A stretch of DNA of 64,000 nucleotides, from assembly GCA_965215855.1 (NCBI GenBank), contig CBDCER010000003.1:1922001-1986000 (forward strand), in the 5' to 3' direction. A program made the position numbers and the translations under genes. The notes under the pieces are model-generated. The model was given only the letters and a program-made list of their open reading frames with translations. It did not search any database and had not been told where the DNA came from. This DNA comes from J027 sp965215855. GTDB taxonomy: Bacteria > Chloroflexota > Anaerolineae > Aggregatilineales > J027. This document shows, piece after piece, positions 8,549-16,535 of this stretch (position 1 is the stretch's first letter; every line of letters begins with the position of its first letter).

Positions 8549-10009
8549 CTATTCAAAACCGCGCTCGGCCAATGCCACCGCTTCGGCCAATGCTGCTGCT
8601 TTATGATGGGTTTCTTCAAATTCACGGGTCGGGTCACTATCCGCTACCAAGCCAGCGCCGGCCTGGATATACACCCGGTCGCCCTTCATGGTGATGGTGC
8701 GAATGGCGATACAGGTATCCATTGCGCCATCGAAGCTGAAATAGCCAACGGCTCCGGCATAAGGTCCCCGCCGGTCAGGTTCCAGTTCGTCAATAATCTC
8801 CATAGCGCGGATTTTGGGCGCACCGCTGACCGTGCCCGCTGGAAATGTGGCACGAATCAAATCATAGGCGTCCAGGTCGGGATTTATCGTGCCCTCCACA
8901 TGCGAAACGATATGCATCACATGAGAGTAACGCTCGATAATCATCAATTCTGGCACATGCACCGAGCTATATTCGCACACCCGCCCCAGATCATTGCGAC
9001 CTAAATCGACCAACATAACATGCTCGGCGCGTTCTTTGGGGTCGGTTAACAGATTCGTTTCCAGGTCAGCATCTTCTTCAGGCGTAGCGCCACGCGGGCG
9101 GGTTCCGGCGATGGGTCGCACACTGGCAACGCCATCTTCCAACCGCACCATCATCTCCGGTGATGCCCCAATGATATTGAACGCTTCGCCTTCAATTTCG
9201 TCCGGGAAGTGGAAGAAAAACATATACGGCGCGGGATTCAGCATCCGCAGGGCACGGTATATGGTAAATGGTGGAGCGCTGGTGCGTTGGGTCAGGCGTT
9301 GAGATAGCACAATCTGAAAGGCGTCGCCTGCCGCAACATATTCTTTGGCCTGGCGAACGGCGTCCTCAAATCCTTCCTGAGTAAAATTCGATTGGAGTGG
9401 ATCAGCCATTACATGATCGGCTTTAGGAATATGGTGTAAAGGCTGGCGCAGGCGCTCGACGGTATCATCAATACGCCGAACCGCATCTTGGTAAGCTATT
9501 TCAGGGTCGCCCGTGTTGTGGGCATTTGCCAGCACGATGATCTGCGTTTTGACGTGATCAAAAATCACGATGCTATCGAAGATCATGAAGCGGGCATCGG
9601 GTAAATCGGTCACGTGCGGAGCATCAGCAGGCAGGCGCTCGAATTGGCGCACCACGTCATAGCCCAGAAAACCAACTGCTCCGCCCACAAAACGCGGCAA
9701 TCCCGGCAACTGCACTGGACGGTAATGATCGAGTTCAGCTTTGATCTGTGCCAGTGCATCGGCATCAGGATCAGCCGAGGGACGCAGCACCTTGCGCGGT
9801 TTGACACCCATGAACGAATAACGCCCGACCTGCTCCCCCCCCTCCACACTTTCCAGCAAGAAGGCCGATTCGTCATCTCGAAACAGCTTGAGAAAAGCCG
9901 AAACTGGCGTTTCCAGGTCGGCGGGCAACACGCGATATACGGGAACCAAATCACCCTTTTCAAATAACGTGCGAATCTCGTCTAACGATGGTGATAATCC
10001 TGTCAACAT
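8549..10009 (-). CDS. trpE: Anthranilate synthase component I
   Basis: 486 residues. It converts chorismate plus ammonia to anthranilate. Two ATGs occur at 10015 and 10009; AGGGG at 10022-10018 is only 2 nt from the first but 8 nt from the second, so 10009 is chosen. The motif FLLESVEGGEQVGRYSFMG contains the LLES element that binds feedback-inhibiting tryptophan. The catalytic half shows DAFQIVLSQR, RPIAGTRPRG, VDLGRNDLGRV and FPAGTVSGAPKIRAMEII. The tryptophan-binding element and the upstream Trp T-box favour TrpE over PabB. Confidence 0.95.
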   Translation of the reverse strand: MLTGLSPSLDEIRTLFEKGDLVPVYRVLPADLETPVSAFLKLFRDDESAFLLESVEGGEQVGRYSFMGVKPRKVLRPSADPDADALAQIKAELDHYRPVQLPGLPRFVGGAVGFLGYDVVRQFERLPADAPHVTDLPDARFMIFDSIVIFDHVKTQIIVLANAHNTGDPEIAYQDAVRRIDDTVERLRQPLHHIPKADHVMADPLQSNFTQEGFEDAVRQAKEYVAAGDAFQIVLSQRLTQRTSAPPFTIYRALRMLNPAPYMFFFHFPDEIEGEAFNIIGASPEMMVRLEDGVASVRPIAGTRPRGATPEEDADLETNLLTDPKERAEHVMLVDLGRNDLGRVCEYSSVHVPELMIIERYSHVMHIVSHVEGTINPDLDAYDLIRATFPAGTVSGAPKIRAMEIIDELEPDRRGPYAGAVGYFSFDGAMDTCIAIRTITMKGDRVYIQAGAGLVADSDPTREFEETHHKAAALAEAVALAERGFE

Positions 10010-10032
10010 AATCATGACCCCTTATAAGAATC

Positions 10033-10319
10033 AAAAAAATCCGTCTTCTCCAGGACGAGAAGAGGACCCGCGGTGCCACCTGTATTAGATCAAAACAATG
10101 ATCTCACTTAGTAGGTACAGGCGTTGAATATGCCGATACCCCCGCCTCTGATAACGGTGGCGTCTCCGGCGCAGGATACTTCGCTAGGTTCCCCCGCGCA
10201 ACTCATCGGTCCATTCAGTTTGGGCTGGTGTACCACCTTTTCAGCACACGGCGGCTCTCTAGACACTGCTTGCAAACATACTCATCCGACTTCACAGTTT
10301 TTGTGGAGTATTCAACTAT
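10033..10319 (-). ncRNA. T-box leader RNA, tryptophan-specific, upstream of trpE
   Basis: The minus strand carries the T-box core AGGTGGCACCGCGG (10081-10068), then a terminator hairpin (TCCTCTTCTC ... GAGAAGACGGA) with a seven-U tail (10065-10033) just before trpE. About 130 nt upstream, the Stem I region reads CTGAATGGACCGATGAG; the UGG at 10213-10211, followed by A, is the expected specifier for tRNA-Trp. The core UGGC would pair with a GCCA 3' end, i.e. discriminator G, as in bacterial tRNA-Trp. Uncharged tRNA-Trp would stabilise the antiterminator and switch on trpEG. The exact 5' end is inferred from the promoter. Confidence 0.9.
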
Positions 10320-10325
10320 GCGGGC

Positions 10326-10354
10326 ATCTTAACAAAGCGGGCACGATGAGTCAA
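10326..10354 (-). promoter_or_regulatory. Promoter of trpEG
   Basis: Minus strand: -35 TTGACT (10354-10349), exactly 17 nt, -10 TAAGAT (10331-10326). Start predicted near 10319, at the 5' edge of the T-box leader. Confidence 0.7.
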
Positions 10355-10375
10355 GTCGTGCATTTCTCGTCCGCT

Positions 10376-10430
10376 GGTCTCAAGTCCCATAGTCTCATCC
10401 CTTATAGATGAGACTATGGGACTTGAGACC
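10376..10430. repeat. Perfect 23-bp inverted repeat between divergent genes
   Basis: Arms at 10376-10398 and 10408-10430 are exact reverse complements around a 9-nt loop (CCCTTATAG). No U-run follows on either side, so it is not an ordinary intrinsic terminator. It lies 22 bp upstream of the trpE promoter and about 90 bp before the Nudix start. Options are an operator for a dimeric regulator, a structured 5' UTR, or a remnant of a small mobile element. Confidence 0.85.
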
Positions 10431-10518
10431 ACGATGCATGGTTTCCGGTGCAAAATGGCAAGCCGTTGCTATACTAAAGACGAAAATCCAGTCTGGCGTC
10501 AGCAAAAAAGGTAACTTG

Positions 10519-10989
10519 ATGGCATTCCTCATCACACAAAATGGACTCGAAGTGTTGGATTTCATCTATTGCGACACACCAGAAGTCCCCGAAACTGATC
10601 GCCACATCCCATTGTCATGGACGATGGTCGTGGCACAGTATGGGGAAGGCTACATTTCCGCTTACAATTTCAATCGTAACCAGTGGGAACTCCCCTCTGG
10701 TGGCATAGAACCCGGTGAAAGCCCCAAAGATTGTGCCCGCCGCGAATTATTGGAAGAATCAGGCCAGATTGCGAGTGATCTTGTGTGTAAGGGTTTATTC
10801 AAGATGCGCGACAACACGCAGGCAAAACCAAACTATTGTGCCCTGTATTACACGGAAATCGAAACGCTGCAACCGTTTGTTCCGAATGCAGAAACGAATC
10901 AATTGCGAATCTGGCATACGGATGATCCCGATGAGAAAAGCACCGAGTTAAGCCGTTGGGTGGTTGAGATGATAATGTGGAGCAAGTGA
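10519..10989 (+). CDS. Nudix hydrolase
   Basis: 156 residues from the ATG at 10519, preceded by AAAAAAGG. The open frame extends upstream to 10408, but that part begins inside the inverted repeat and is judged untranslated. The Nudix box GGIEPGESPKDCARRELLEESGQ fits the G-x5-E-x7-REUxEExGU consensus with both catalytic Glu residues. Such enzymes hydrolyse nucleoside diphosphates linked to other groups; the substrate is not evident. Some resemblance to ADP-ribose/GDP-mannose type enzymes cannot be separated from general fold similarity. The DUF711 gene follows after 36 nt and may be cotranscribed. Confidence 0.88.
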   Translation: MAFLITQNGLEVLDFIYCDTPEVPETDRHIPLSWTMVVAQYGEGYISAYNFNRNQWELPSGGIEPGESPKDCARRELLEESGQIASDLVCKGLFKMRDNTQAKPNYCALYYTEIETLQPFVPNAETNQLRIWHTDDPDEKSTELSRWVVEMIMWSK

Positions 10990-11025
10990 CAACGAATAGC
11001 ACGATTCCGCTTGAAAGGATCAAAC

Positions 11026-12204
11026 ATGCCCAAGATACGCTCCATAACTTATTTTGCGAACCTGACTCCGGCTGATGCGGAAGCAACACTCACCAATGCC
11101 GGAACATTCCTAAATACCGCCACCGAAGCCTTTACTAGCGTAGGCCAAATCGTGCAAACGCGGCGCTTTGCCTCGCAGCCCTTCACACCCGACATCGCAA
11201 AGATGGCCGCCCAACTCTATGCCCACTGCGAACAGCATGGTATTGACTATCTCTCCATCGGGCCAGCGTTCAATCTGGAGGATGCTAGGCTGATTCCCGA
11301 CGTATTTCGGGCCACACCGGGTGTCTTCGCGTCAATCAATATTGCCGACAAAGCTAACGGCATTTCATTGTCGATGTTGCAGCGGACAGCGGAGCTAATC
11401 GACGAGATCAGCCGCATCACACCCGATGGCATGACCAATCTCTATCTAACGGCCATCGCCAACTGCCCGCCGGGGTCACCGTTCTTTCCGGTGGCCTATC
11501 ATGATGGCGGCTCGCCGTGCTTTGCGCTGGCAATCCAGGCGGCAGATATCGCTGTAGAAGCCTTTAGGGAAGCCGACTCGCTGCAACACGCCCGCCAATG
11601 TCTAACCGATGCCATTCAAACCACTGCCGACCAACTAGTTCCGGTAGCAGAATCGCTAGCAGGACAATACGGTATTCGCTTCGGTGGGTTGGATTTCTCG
11701 CTGGCTCCCTATCCGGTGAATACTGAGAGTCTGGGTGGGGCATTGGAAGCGTTAGGTCCGGTATTCGGTGGAGCAGGATTGGTGGCTTCGGCCAGCCTGG
11801 TGATGAATGCCATTGAAGCAGCAGATTTTCCGAGTGTCGGATTCAGTGGATTGATGCTACCGATTTTGGAGGACAGTGTGCTAGCACAGCGGGCGGCTGA
11901 GGGGCGATTGACACTCAATGATCTGTTGTTGCTGAGTGCTATTTGCGGGACCGGACTGGACTGCATTCCACTGCCGGGTGATATTGGCATAGGGCCATTG
12001 CGTGATATTTTGCTGGATGTTGCGGCGCTGGCCTTGCGCCTGGATAAACCACTGACGGCACGACTGATGCCGTTCCCTGGTAAACAGGCGGGTGATGCGG
12101 TGGAATTCGAATTTGAGTATTTCGCCGATTCACGGGTGCTACCTGCCCCACCAACCTCTACACTGAAATCGACAGGGCAATTCAACATCACACCACGCGC
12201 CTGA
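11026..12204 (+). CDS. DUF711 (UPF0210-like) family protein
   Basis: 392 residues. Start is the ATG at 11026 with GAAAGGATC upstream; the earlier TTG at 11011 lies within that site. The sequence resembles the DUF711 family: an N-terminal half with repeated SI/ALxx turns and the later block GFSGLMLPILEDSVLAQRA...GTGLDCIPLPGDIG, which matches the family pattern of a conserved glycine-rich end. No biochemical role is established for these proteins; some relatives pair with ACT-domain proteins, absent here. No signal peptide or membrane segment is seen. Confidence 0.75.
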   Translation: MPKIRSITYFANLTPADAEATLTNAGTFLNTATEAFTSVGQIVQTRRFASQPFTPDIAKMAAQLYAHCEQHGIDYLSIGPAFNLEDARLIPDVFRATPGVFASINIADKANGISLSMLQRTAELIDEISRITPDGMTNLYLTAIANCPPGSPFFPVAYHDGGSPCFALAIQAADIAVEAFREADSLQHARQCLTDAIQTTADQLVPVAESLAGQYGIRFGGLDFSLAPYPVNTESLGGALEALGPVFGGAGLVASASLVMNAIEAADFPSVGFSGLMLPILEDSVLAQRAAEGRLTLNDLLLLSAICGTGLDCIPLPGDIGIGPLRDILLDVAALALRLDKPLTARLMPFPGKQAGDAVEFEFEYFADSRVLPAPPTSTLKSTGQFNITPRA

Positions 12205-12226
12205 CCGCTACACTGCACGGCTAGCC

Positions 12227-12256
12227 TGGACATGCCTGGCAACGGCACGATATAAT
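12227..12256 (+). promoter_or_regulatory. Candidate promoter of the GT2 gene
   Basis: TGGACA (12227-12232), 18 nt, TATAAT (12251-12256), 39 bp before the ATG at 12296. A strong -10 with five of six -35 matches. Confidence 0.55.
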
Positions 12257-12295
12257 CCCGCACGTCTGGTATGTTGAAACCGAAGGACGCCCAAC

Positions 12296-13309
12296 ATGGG
12301 GACCATCACGCAAGGACACCGTGAATATCATTACGACTTATCCATCATATTGCCAGTCTATAACGAGGCAGATAACCTCCGCCCATTGCATAAAGAAGTG
12401 GAGACAGTTCTCGATGCAATGGACGTGACGTATGAAATCATCTATGTCGATGATGGTAGTCGCGATAACAGCCGGTCGATCATGGCGGCTATTGCCCAAG
12501 AATCACCACACACCAAAGTCATCTATCTGCGGCGCAACTTCGGCCAGACCGCCGCGATTCAGGCCGGCATTGATCTGGCAACAGGCGCAATCATTACACT
12601 CATGGATTCGGACATGCAAAATGATCCTGCCGACATTCCACGGATGAAAGCGCGTATGGACGAGGGCTTTGATCTGGTCAGCGGGTGGCGTAAAAATCGG
12701 AAGGACCGAATGCTAACCCGCCGTGTCCCGTCAATGATGGCAAATGGTCTCATCTCGCAGGTCACCAATGTCCGTTTACACGATTATGGTTGCACACTAA
12801 AAATGTATCGTCGCGAAGTGCTGGATCATGTCCGTCTCTATGGCGAGATGCACCGCTTTATCCCCGTGTTAGCTTATGCAGTAGGCGCACGCATCGACGA
12901 GATGGTAGTCAATCACCGTCCACGCATTCATGGCAAAAGCAAATACGGTCTGTGGCGCACGGCCAAAGTTGTGTTGGACCTGATGACAGTCACTTTTCTG
13001 ACCCGGTTTAATACGCGCCCCATGTATATTTTTGGTGGCTTTGGTTTTATCTTTGGCGGTCTGGGAATCCTGTCATTGATCTGGATGATCTTGCACACGT
13101 TAATTACTGGTAATCGGCTGATTTCAACCCCCTTGCCGATATTCACAGCAGTCTTTATTGTGGCAGGGGTGCAATTCATTCTATTGGGATTGATTATTGA
13201 AATGCTGATGCGAACTTACTACGAGTCGCAACATAAAGGGCCGTATGCCATCAAGGAAATTGTACTGACGCCAGACGAGCAACTGACAGCCACTACCGAA
13301 GAGGCATGA
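12296..13309 (+). CDS. Family 2 glycosyltransferase with two C-terminal membrane helices (GtrB/DPM1-like)
   Basis: 337 residues. The GT-A domain (about 14-230) opens with LSIILPVYNEADNLRPL, continues with IIYVDDGSRDNS and the acidic motif LMDSDMQNDP, and includes LVSGWRKNRKDR and VNHRPRIHGKSKYG, a signature of polyprenyl-phosphate sugar transferases. Two hydrophobic helices follow (about 240-262 and 276-299). Members move a sugar from a nucleotide donor onto a polyprenyl phosphate at the inner membrane face for later use in wall or glycan decoration. The sugar is not predictable. It stands alone behind its own promoter. Confidence 0.88.
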   Translation: MGTITQGHREYHYDLSIILPVYNEADNLRPLHKEVETVLDAMDVTYEIIYVDDGSRDNSRSIMAAIAQESPHTKVIYLRRNFGQTAAIQAGIDLATGAIITLMDSDMQNDPADIPRMKARMDEGFDLVSGWRKNRKDRMLTRRVPSMMANGLISQVTNVRLHDYGCTLKMYRREVLDHVRLYGEMHRFIPVLAYAVGARIDEMVVNHRPRIHGKSKYGLWRTAKVVLDLMTVTFLTRFNTRPMYIFGGFGFIFGGLGILSLIWMILHTLITGNRLISTPLPIFTAVFIVAGVQFILLGLIIEMLMRTYYESQHKGPYAIKEIVLTPDEQLTATTEEA

Positions 13310-13533
13310 CCAGCGTGGATGGGACTTGTACTGATTCGCTATTCTCTATTCGCCTTCAAAGCCCAGCAACTCTCAAATCCGGGAGCAGATATTCGGTCAC
13401 ACAATAATTGCTGAACCGTTCTGTAGGATGCAGTTCTGTTCTAATGGTTGTATAATTACGATTCAACTTCTGCCAAATACACTGGATGTGGCCTGTCAGC
13501 GCCACGCCATCAGGTTAAATATGTAGATTTATA

Positions 13534-14211
13534 ATGAGCGAAAATCCTATTGCGCTTGCCAAAGTTATCTGGACAAACCCTGAAACCAAAGCGCCAAACG
13601 AGTATACTTTGGAGGAAGGTGTGACGGTATCTCTGGGACGCAGTCCCGATAATGAAGTCTATGTTCCAGAACGCACTGTATCGCGCCACCATGCAGCCAT
13701 TAGCTATCGGGCCGGAGTCTTTGTAATTTCCGATACGGGCAGCGCCAATGGGGTTTGGGTCAATGATGTTCGGATTACGGAGCCTTATCCTCTCATTGAC
13801 GGTGATACTTTCCGATTGTTTCAGTTTCCGCTGAAATTTGCGGCGTTAAACCCTGAAGATGTTGCCAGCGATATACACCAGCCTCAGACCGATGATGTCT
13901 TGTTAGAACGTCCGGTTTTGTTGGTCACTTCAGGTCCTCTCAATGGCAGTGAATTTATTATAGAAAAAGAGATCATCACCTTTGGGCGAGCTATTAACAA
14001 CGCCACCTGGGATATTTCGTTGCCAGACCATGCCATTTCGCGGCCCCATGCACGGCTGTTTATGCAGCGAGGCACCTGGTATCTCGAAGACCTGGGCAGT
14101 TCTAATGGCACCATGTTGGAAGGTGCGTTCATCACTGAGCCAGTGTTGTTGCAAGACGGCAATACCATCACGATGGGCGAGACAACACTAATCTTTCAGG
14201 TTGAATCCTGA
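13534..14211 (+). CDS. Protein with two FHA domains
   Basis: 225 residues, cytosolic. FHA domain 1 spans about 25-90 (VSLGRSPDNEVYVPERTVSRHHA...DTGSANGVWVND). FHA domain 2 spans about 140-215 (ITFGRAINNATWDISLPDHAISRPHA...DLGSSNGTMLEG). Both keep the G-R, S-R-x-H and N-G residues that read phosphothreonine. No kinase domain is in the window, so the partner kinase is elsewhere. Its stop overlaps the next start (TGATG), and it heads a run of FHA, small unknown domain, glycosidase-like protein and pncC. Confidence 0.9.
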   Translation: MSENPIALAKVIWTNPETKAPNEYTLEEGVTVSLGRSPDNEVYVPERTVSRHHAAISYRAGVFVISDTGSANGVWVNDVRITEPYPLIDGDTFRLFQFPLKFAALNPEDVASDIHQPQTDDVLLERPVLLVTSGPLNGSEFIIEKEIITFGRAINNATWDISLPDHAISRPHARLFMQRGTWYLEDLGSSNGTMLEGAFITEPVLLQDGNTITMGETTLIFQVES

Positions 14212-14540
14212 TGTCGCAGCACGCTGATTTCCACTTTCTTTACCTGGCTCCTAACCTCAGTGCCGCCTGGTTGTTCCGTGCAGCGCGTTTATATTGGCAG
14301 CGCTATCAGCCAATTGTCCTCCATGATCTACTGATTGTTGATTATGTACCAGCAGACTATCACGTCGTCGTGACAACGATTGCACGTTCCGATACAGCAG
14401 ATATGATACATAACCTGATGGAACAGAACTATTCGCGTGCTGTTCATGATCCTTTGGTGTATGATTATTTGGAAGATGCTCAATTGACCCTGGAAGCACG
14501 GGTCGCCACCAATCAGCCGTTTGGCGTCCCGCTTGAATAA
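14211..14540 (+). CDS. Uncharacterised ~100-residue domain protein, paralogous to the end of the next gene
   Basis: 109 residues, not a family I recognise. It aligns along its length with the last ~100 residues of the next protein: ADFHFLYLAPNLSAAWLF versus ADLHFVFLAPGLDSNWFF, then YWQRYQPIVLHDLLIVDYVPAD versus YWDAFKPTLMTTLEFIDFLPSD, then VVVTTIARSDTADMI versus LVVTAITPPDMVEWI. The pattern alternates strand-like and helix-like segments, with no membrane or signal sequence. It overlaps the FHA gene by one base and ends 6 nt before the next start, so all three are likely one translational unit. Confidence 0.8.
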   Translation: MSQHADFHFLYLAPNLSAAWLFRAARLYWQRYQPIVLHDLLIVDYVPADYHVVVTTIARSDTADMIHNLMEQNYSRAVHDPLVYDYLEDAQLTLEARVATNQPFGVPLE

Positions 14541-14546
14541 ATCGCT

Positions 14547-16016
14547 ATGAACTTGAACGAGTACGAATGGTCACGCAACCCGCGTGGGATGCACAGTGCC
14601 GTCAACTATTTGGATATAAACCTGATGTCGCGCCAACGCATGGGCTGGGTCAAGCTGGTTGCATTGGGCGATGGCGAAGTGACAAAAGCGCAGGAAACAT
14701 TGGAGCTGGGAATCACGCCAGTTGTACGCCTCTATCGGGAACGTCCTGGTAATTCACCAGTTGATTCCGCTGCTTATCGTCAATGTGACCTATATCGCTC
14801 GATGGGTGTGCGGTGGTTTGAGTATTACAATGAACCCAATTTGGACGCCGAGTGGCCGTGGGGGGCTGATTATAACCCGCGCCGAGATGGCGTCGTTGGT
14901 CCATTGATGGATCATTGGCTGACCTGGGCAGAATATGTAGTGAGTATTGATGCCTATCCGGGATTTCCGGCGCTGGCTGATAATAACGACGGACATTGGC
15001 AAGACACGATCACATGGGTTGATCGCATGTTGACCTATTTGGCCGATAATCACTATGATCGCTTTCGGGCAGTTTTGGATAATGGCTGTTATATCGCCAC
15101 GCATCCCTATATCTATAATCATTTTCATCAAGAGATGCCTGGTGGCGGTCCGCGCAGCGCCCGCTCTCCCCTGGCCCAGAATGTCGCCGAGGGTGGCTGG
15201 CACTTTGAGTACCCCTATGATCCAATCAGTCAATATGATGATCCGGGTCGCACGGTATGGGGCGGAACCCCCACTGCACCACATGGTGATACAGTATGTT
15301 TATTAGGGTCGGGGATTGCCATTATGGAGCGGCTGCAATCCATGTTTGGCGTGGGTGCGATTCCAGTGGTCGGCACAGAAGGGGGGATTCAGCCACCGCC
15401 CAACCGCCAGGGCATTGCACGCGCAGATGGACGCTTCCCTGGAGTTACCTGGGATAGTCATGCTCATGCGACCGTGGCTATGTTTGAATGGATTGCCACT
15501 GCCGCGCCGCCCTGGATGTTTGGCATATCACTCTGGAAGTTTGACGACTATTATCGAGGCCCTGAAGGCCCATTGGCCGTACAAACGATGTTTGAGCAGC
15601 GTGCGCCCATATATAAAGATGTCCCGGCCATCCCCGCACTAACTGATACTGTGGAAGAAATCCCGGTGATGGTCCCCCAAGTTGTGCCGGGGCCAGGGCC
15701 GATTCATGGTGCAGCCGATTTACACTTTGTTTTTTTGGCACCGGGCTTGGATAGCAATTGGTTTTTTGACATTGCTGAGTCGTATTGGGATGCATTCAAA
15801 CCCACGCTGATGACAACGTTGGAGTTTATCGACTTCTTGCCCAGCGACAAATCTTTGGTGGTGACCGCGATCACACCACCCGATATGGTGGAATGGATTC
15901 AGACCAGTATTACATCACGTTGGCCGAACGTATGGTTAGATATAATTCTGATCACACACCCAGATGACTTGGCACAACAATTAACAACACGAGTTTCTGC
16001 TGGAAGGCGGTTTTAA
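14547..16016 (+). CDS. Glycoside hydrolase clan A-like protein with C-terminal unknown domain
   Basis: 489 residues. The first ~370 look like a TIM barrel: GWVKLVALGDGE, VVRLYRERPG, RWFEYYNEPNLDAEWPW, THPYIYNH, PVVGTEGGIQPP, HATVAMFEWIA, GISLWKFDDYY. The Asn-Glu-Pro sits where clan GH-A enzymes keep the acid/base, and the Glu in GTEGG is placed like the nucleophile. A linker (about 370-388) leads to the same ~100-residue domain as the preceding gene. No signal peptide is seen, so a cytosolic role or non-catalytic binding is possible. It overlaps pncC by one base. Confidence 0.65.
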   Translation: MNLNEYEWSRNPRGMHSAVNYLDINLMSRQRMGWVKLVALGDGEVTKAQETLELGITPVVRLYRERPGNSPVDSAAYRQCDLYRSMGVRWFEYYNEPNLDAEWPWGADYNPRRDGVVGPLMDHWLTWAEYVVSIDAYPGFPALADNNDGHWQDTITWVDRMLTYLADNHYDRFRAVLDNGCYIATHPYIYNHFHQEMPGGGPRSARSPLAQNVAEGGWHFEYPYDPISQYDDPGRTVWGGTPTAPHGDTVCLLGSGIAIMERLQSMFGVGAIPVVGTEGGIQPPPNRQGIARADGRFPGVTWDSHAHATVAMFEWIATAAPPWMFGISLWKFDDYYRGPEGPLAVQTMFEQRAPIYKDVPAIPALTDTVEEIPVMVPQVVPGPGPIHGAADLHFVFLAPGLDSNWFFDIAESYWDAFKPTLMTTLEFIDFLPSDKSLVVTAITPPDMVEWIQTSITSRWPNVWLDIILITHPDDLAQQLTTRVSAGRRF

Positions 16017-16507
16017 TGAGCAAGAAAACAGAAAAACTTGAATTTGAAGTTGGTAAACTATTGACCGAGCGCGGTATGACGCTGGCCTGTGCTGAGAGTT
16101 GCACGGGAGGATTGCTGGCCCATCGCATTACCAACATTCCGGGTAGCTCGGTCTATTTTATGGGCGGAGTAGTGGCCTATTCCAACGGAGCTAAACATTC
16201 TATCCTGGCTGTTCAAGACAATACATTGAATGTATTTGGTGCGGTCAGCGAACAAGTTGCGGCAGCCATGGCACGTGGTGTGCGGGCGGCGCTGGGCGCG
16301 AAGATTGCGCTAGGGGTTACGGGTGTCGCAGGACCCGGTGGTGCAACCGAAGAAAAACCAATTGGTCTGACCTATATCAGCCTGGTGACTGCTGACATGT
16401 CGATGGTGCGCCGGTTTGTGTGGGACGGAGACCGTGAGGCAAACAAGCAATATAGTGCTGATGCAGCGTTGAGTATACTGCTGGAATACTTGCAAAATAA
16501 ACAATAG
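16016..16507 (+). CDS. pncC: Nicotinamide-nucleotide amidohydrolase (stand-alone CinA C-terminal domain)
   Basis: 163 residues. It deamidates NMN to NaMN for NAD recycling. The motifs LACAESCTGGLLAHRITNIPGSS, GGVVAYSN and GVTGVAGPGGATEEKPIGLTYI are characteristic, including the catalytic Ser in the AESCTGG loop. The N-terminal MoaB-like COG1058 domain of full CinA is absent, as in many PncC proteins. Start overlaps the preceding stop (TAATG). Confidence 0.93.
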   Translation: MSKKTEKLEFEVGKLLTERGMTLACAESCTGGLLAHRITNIPGSSVYFMGGVVAYSNGAKHSILAVQDNTLNVFGAVSEQVAAAMARGVRAALGAKIALGVTGVAGPGGATEEKPIGLTYISLVTADMSMVRRFVWDGDREANKQYSADAALSILLEYLQNKQ

Positions 16508-16535
16508 TTAAAAGTTCGTTCTTAAAGGTCGTCTT

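Noticed and set aside
8486..9004. 172-codon plus-strand frame opposite trpE/trpG
   Set aside because: Antisense shadow of two well-identified genes.
11709..12263. 184-codon minus-strand frame in the DUF711 gene
   Set aside because: Antisense shadow; no motif or upstream signals.
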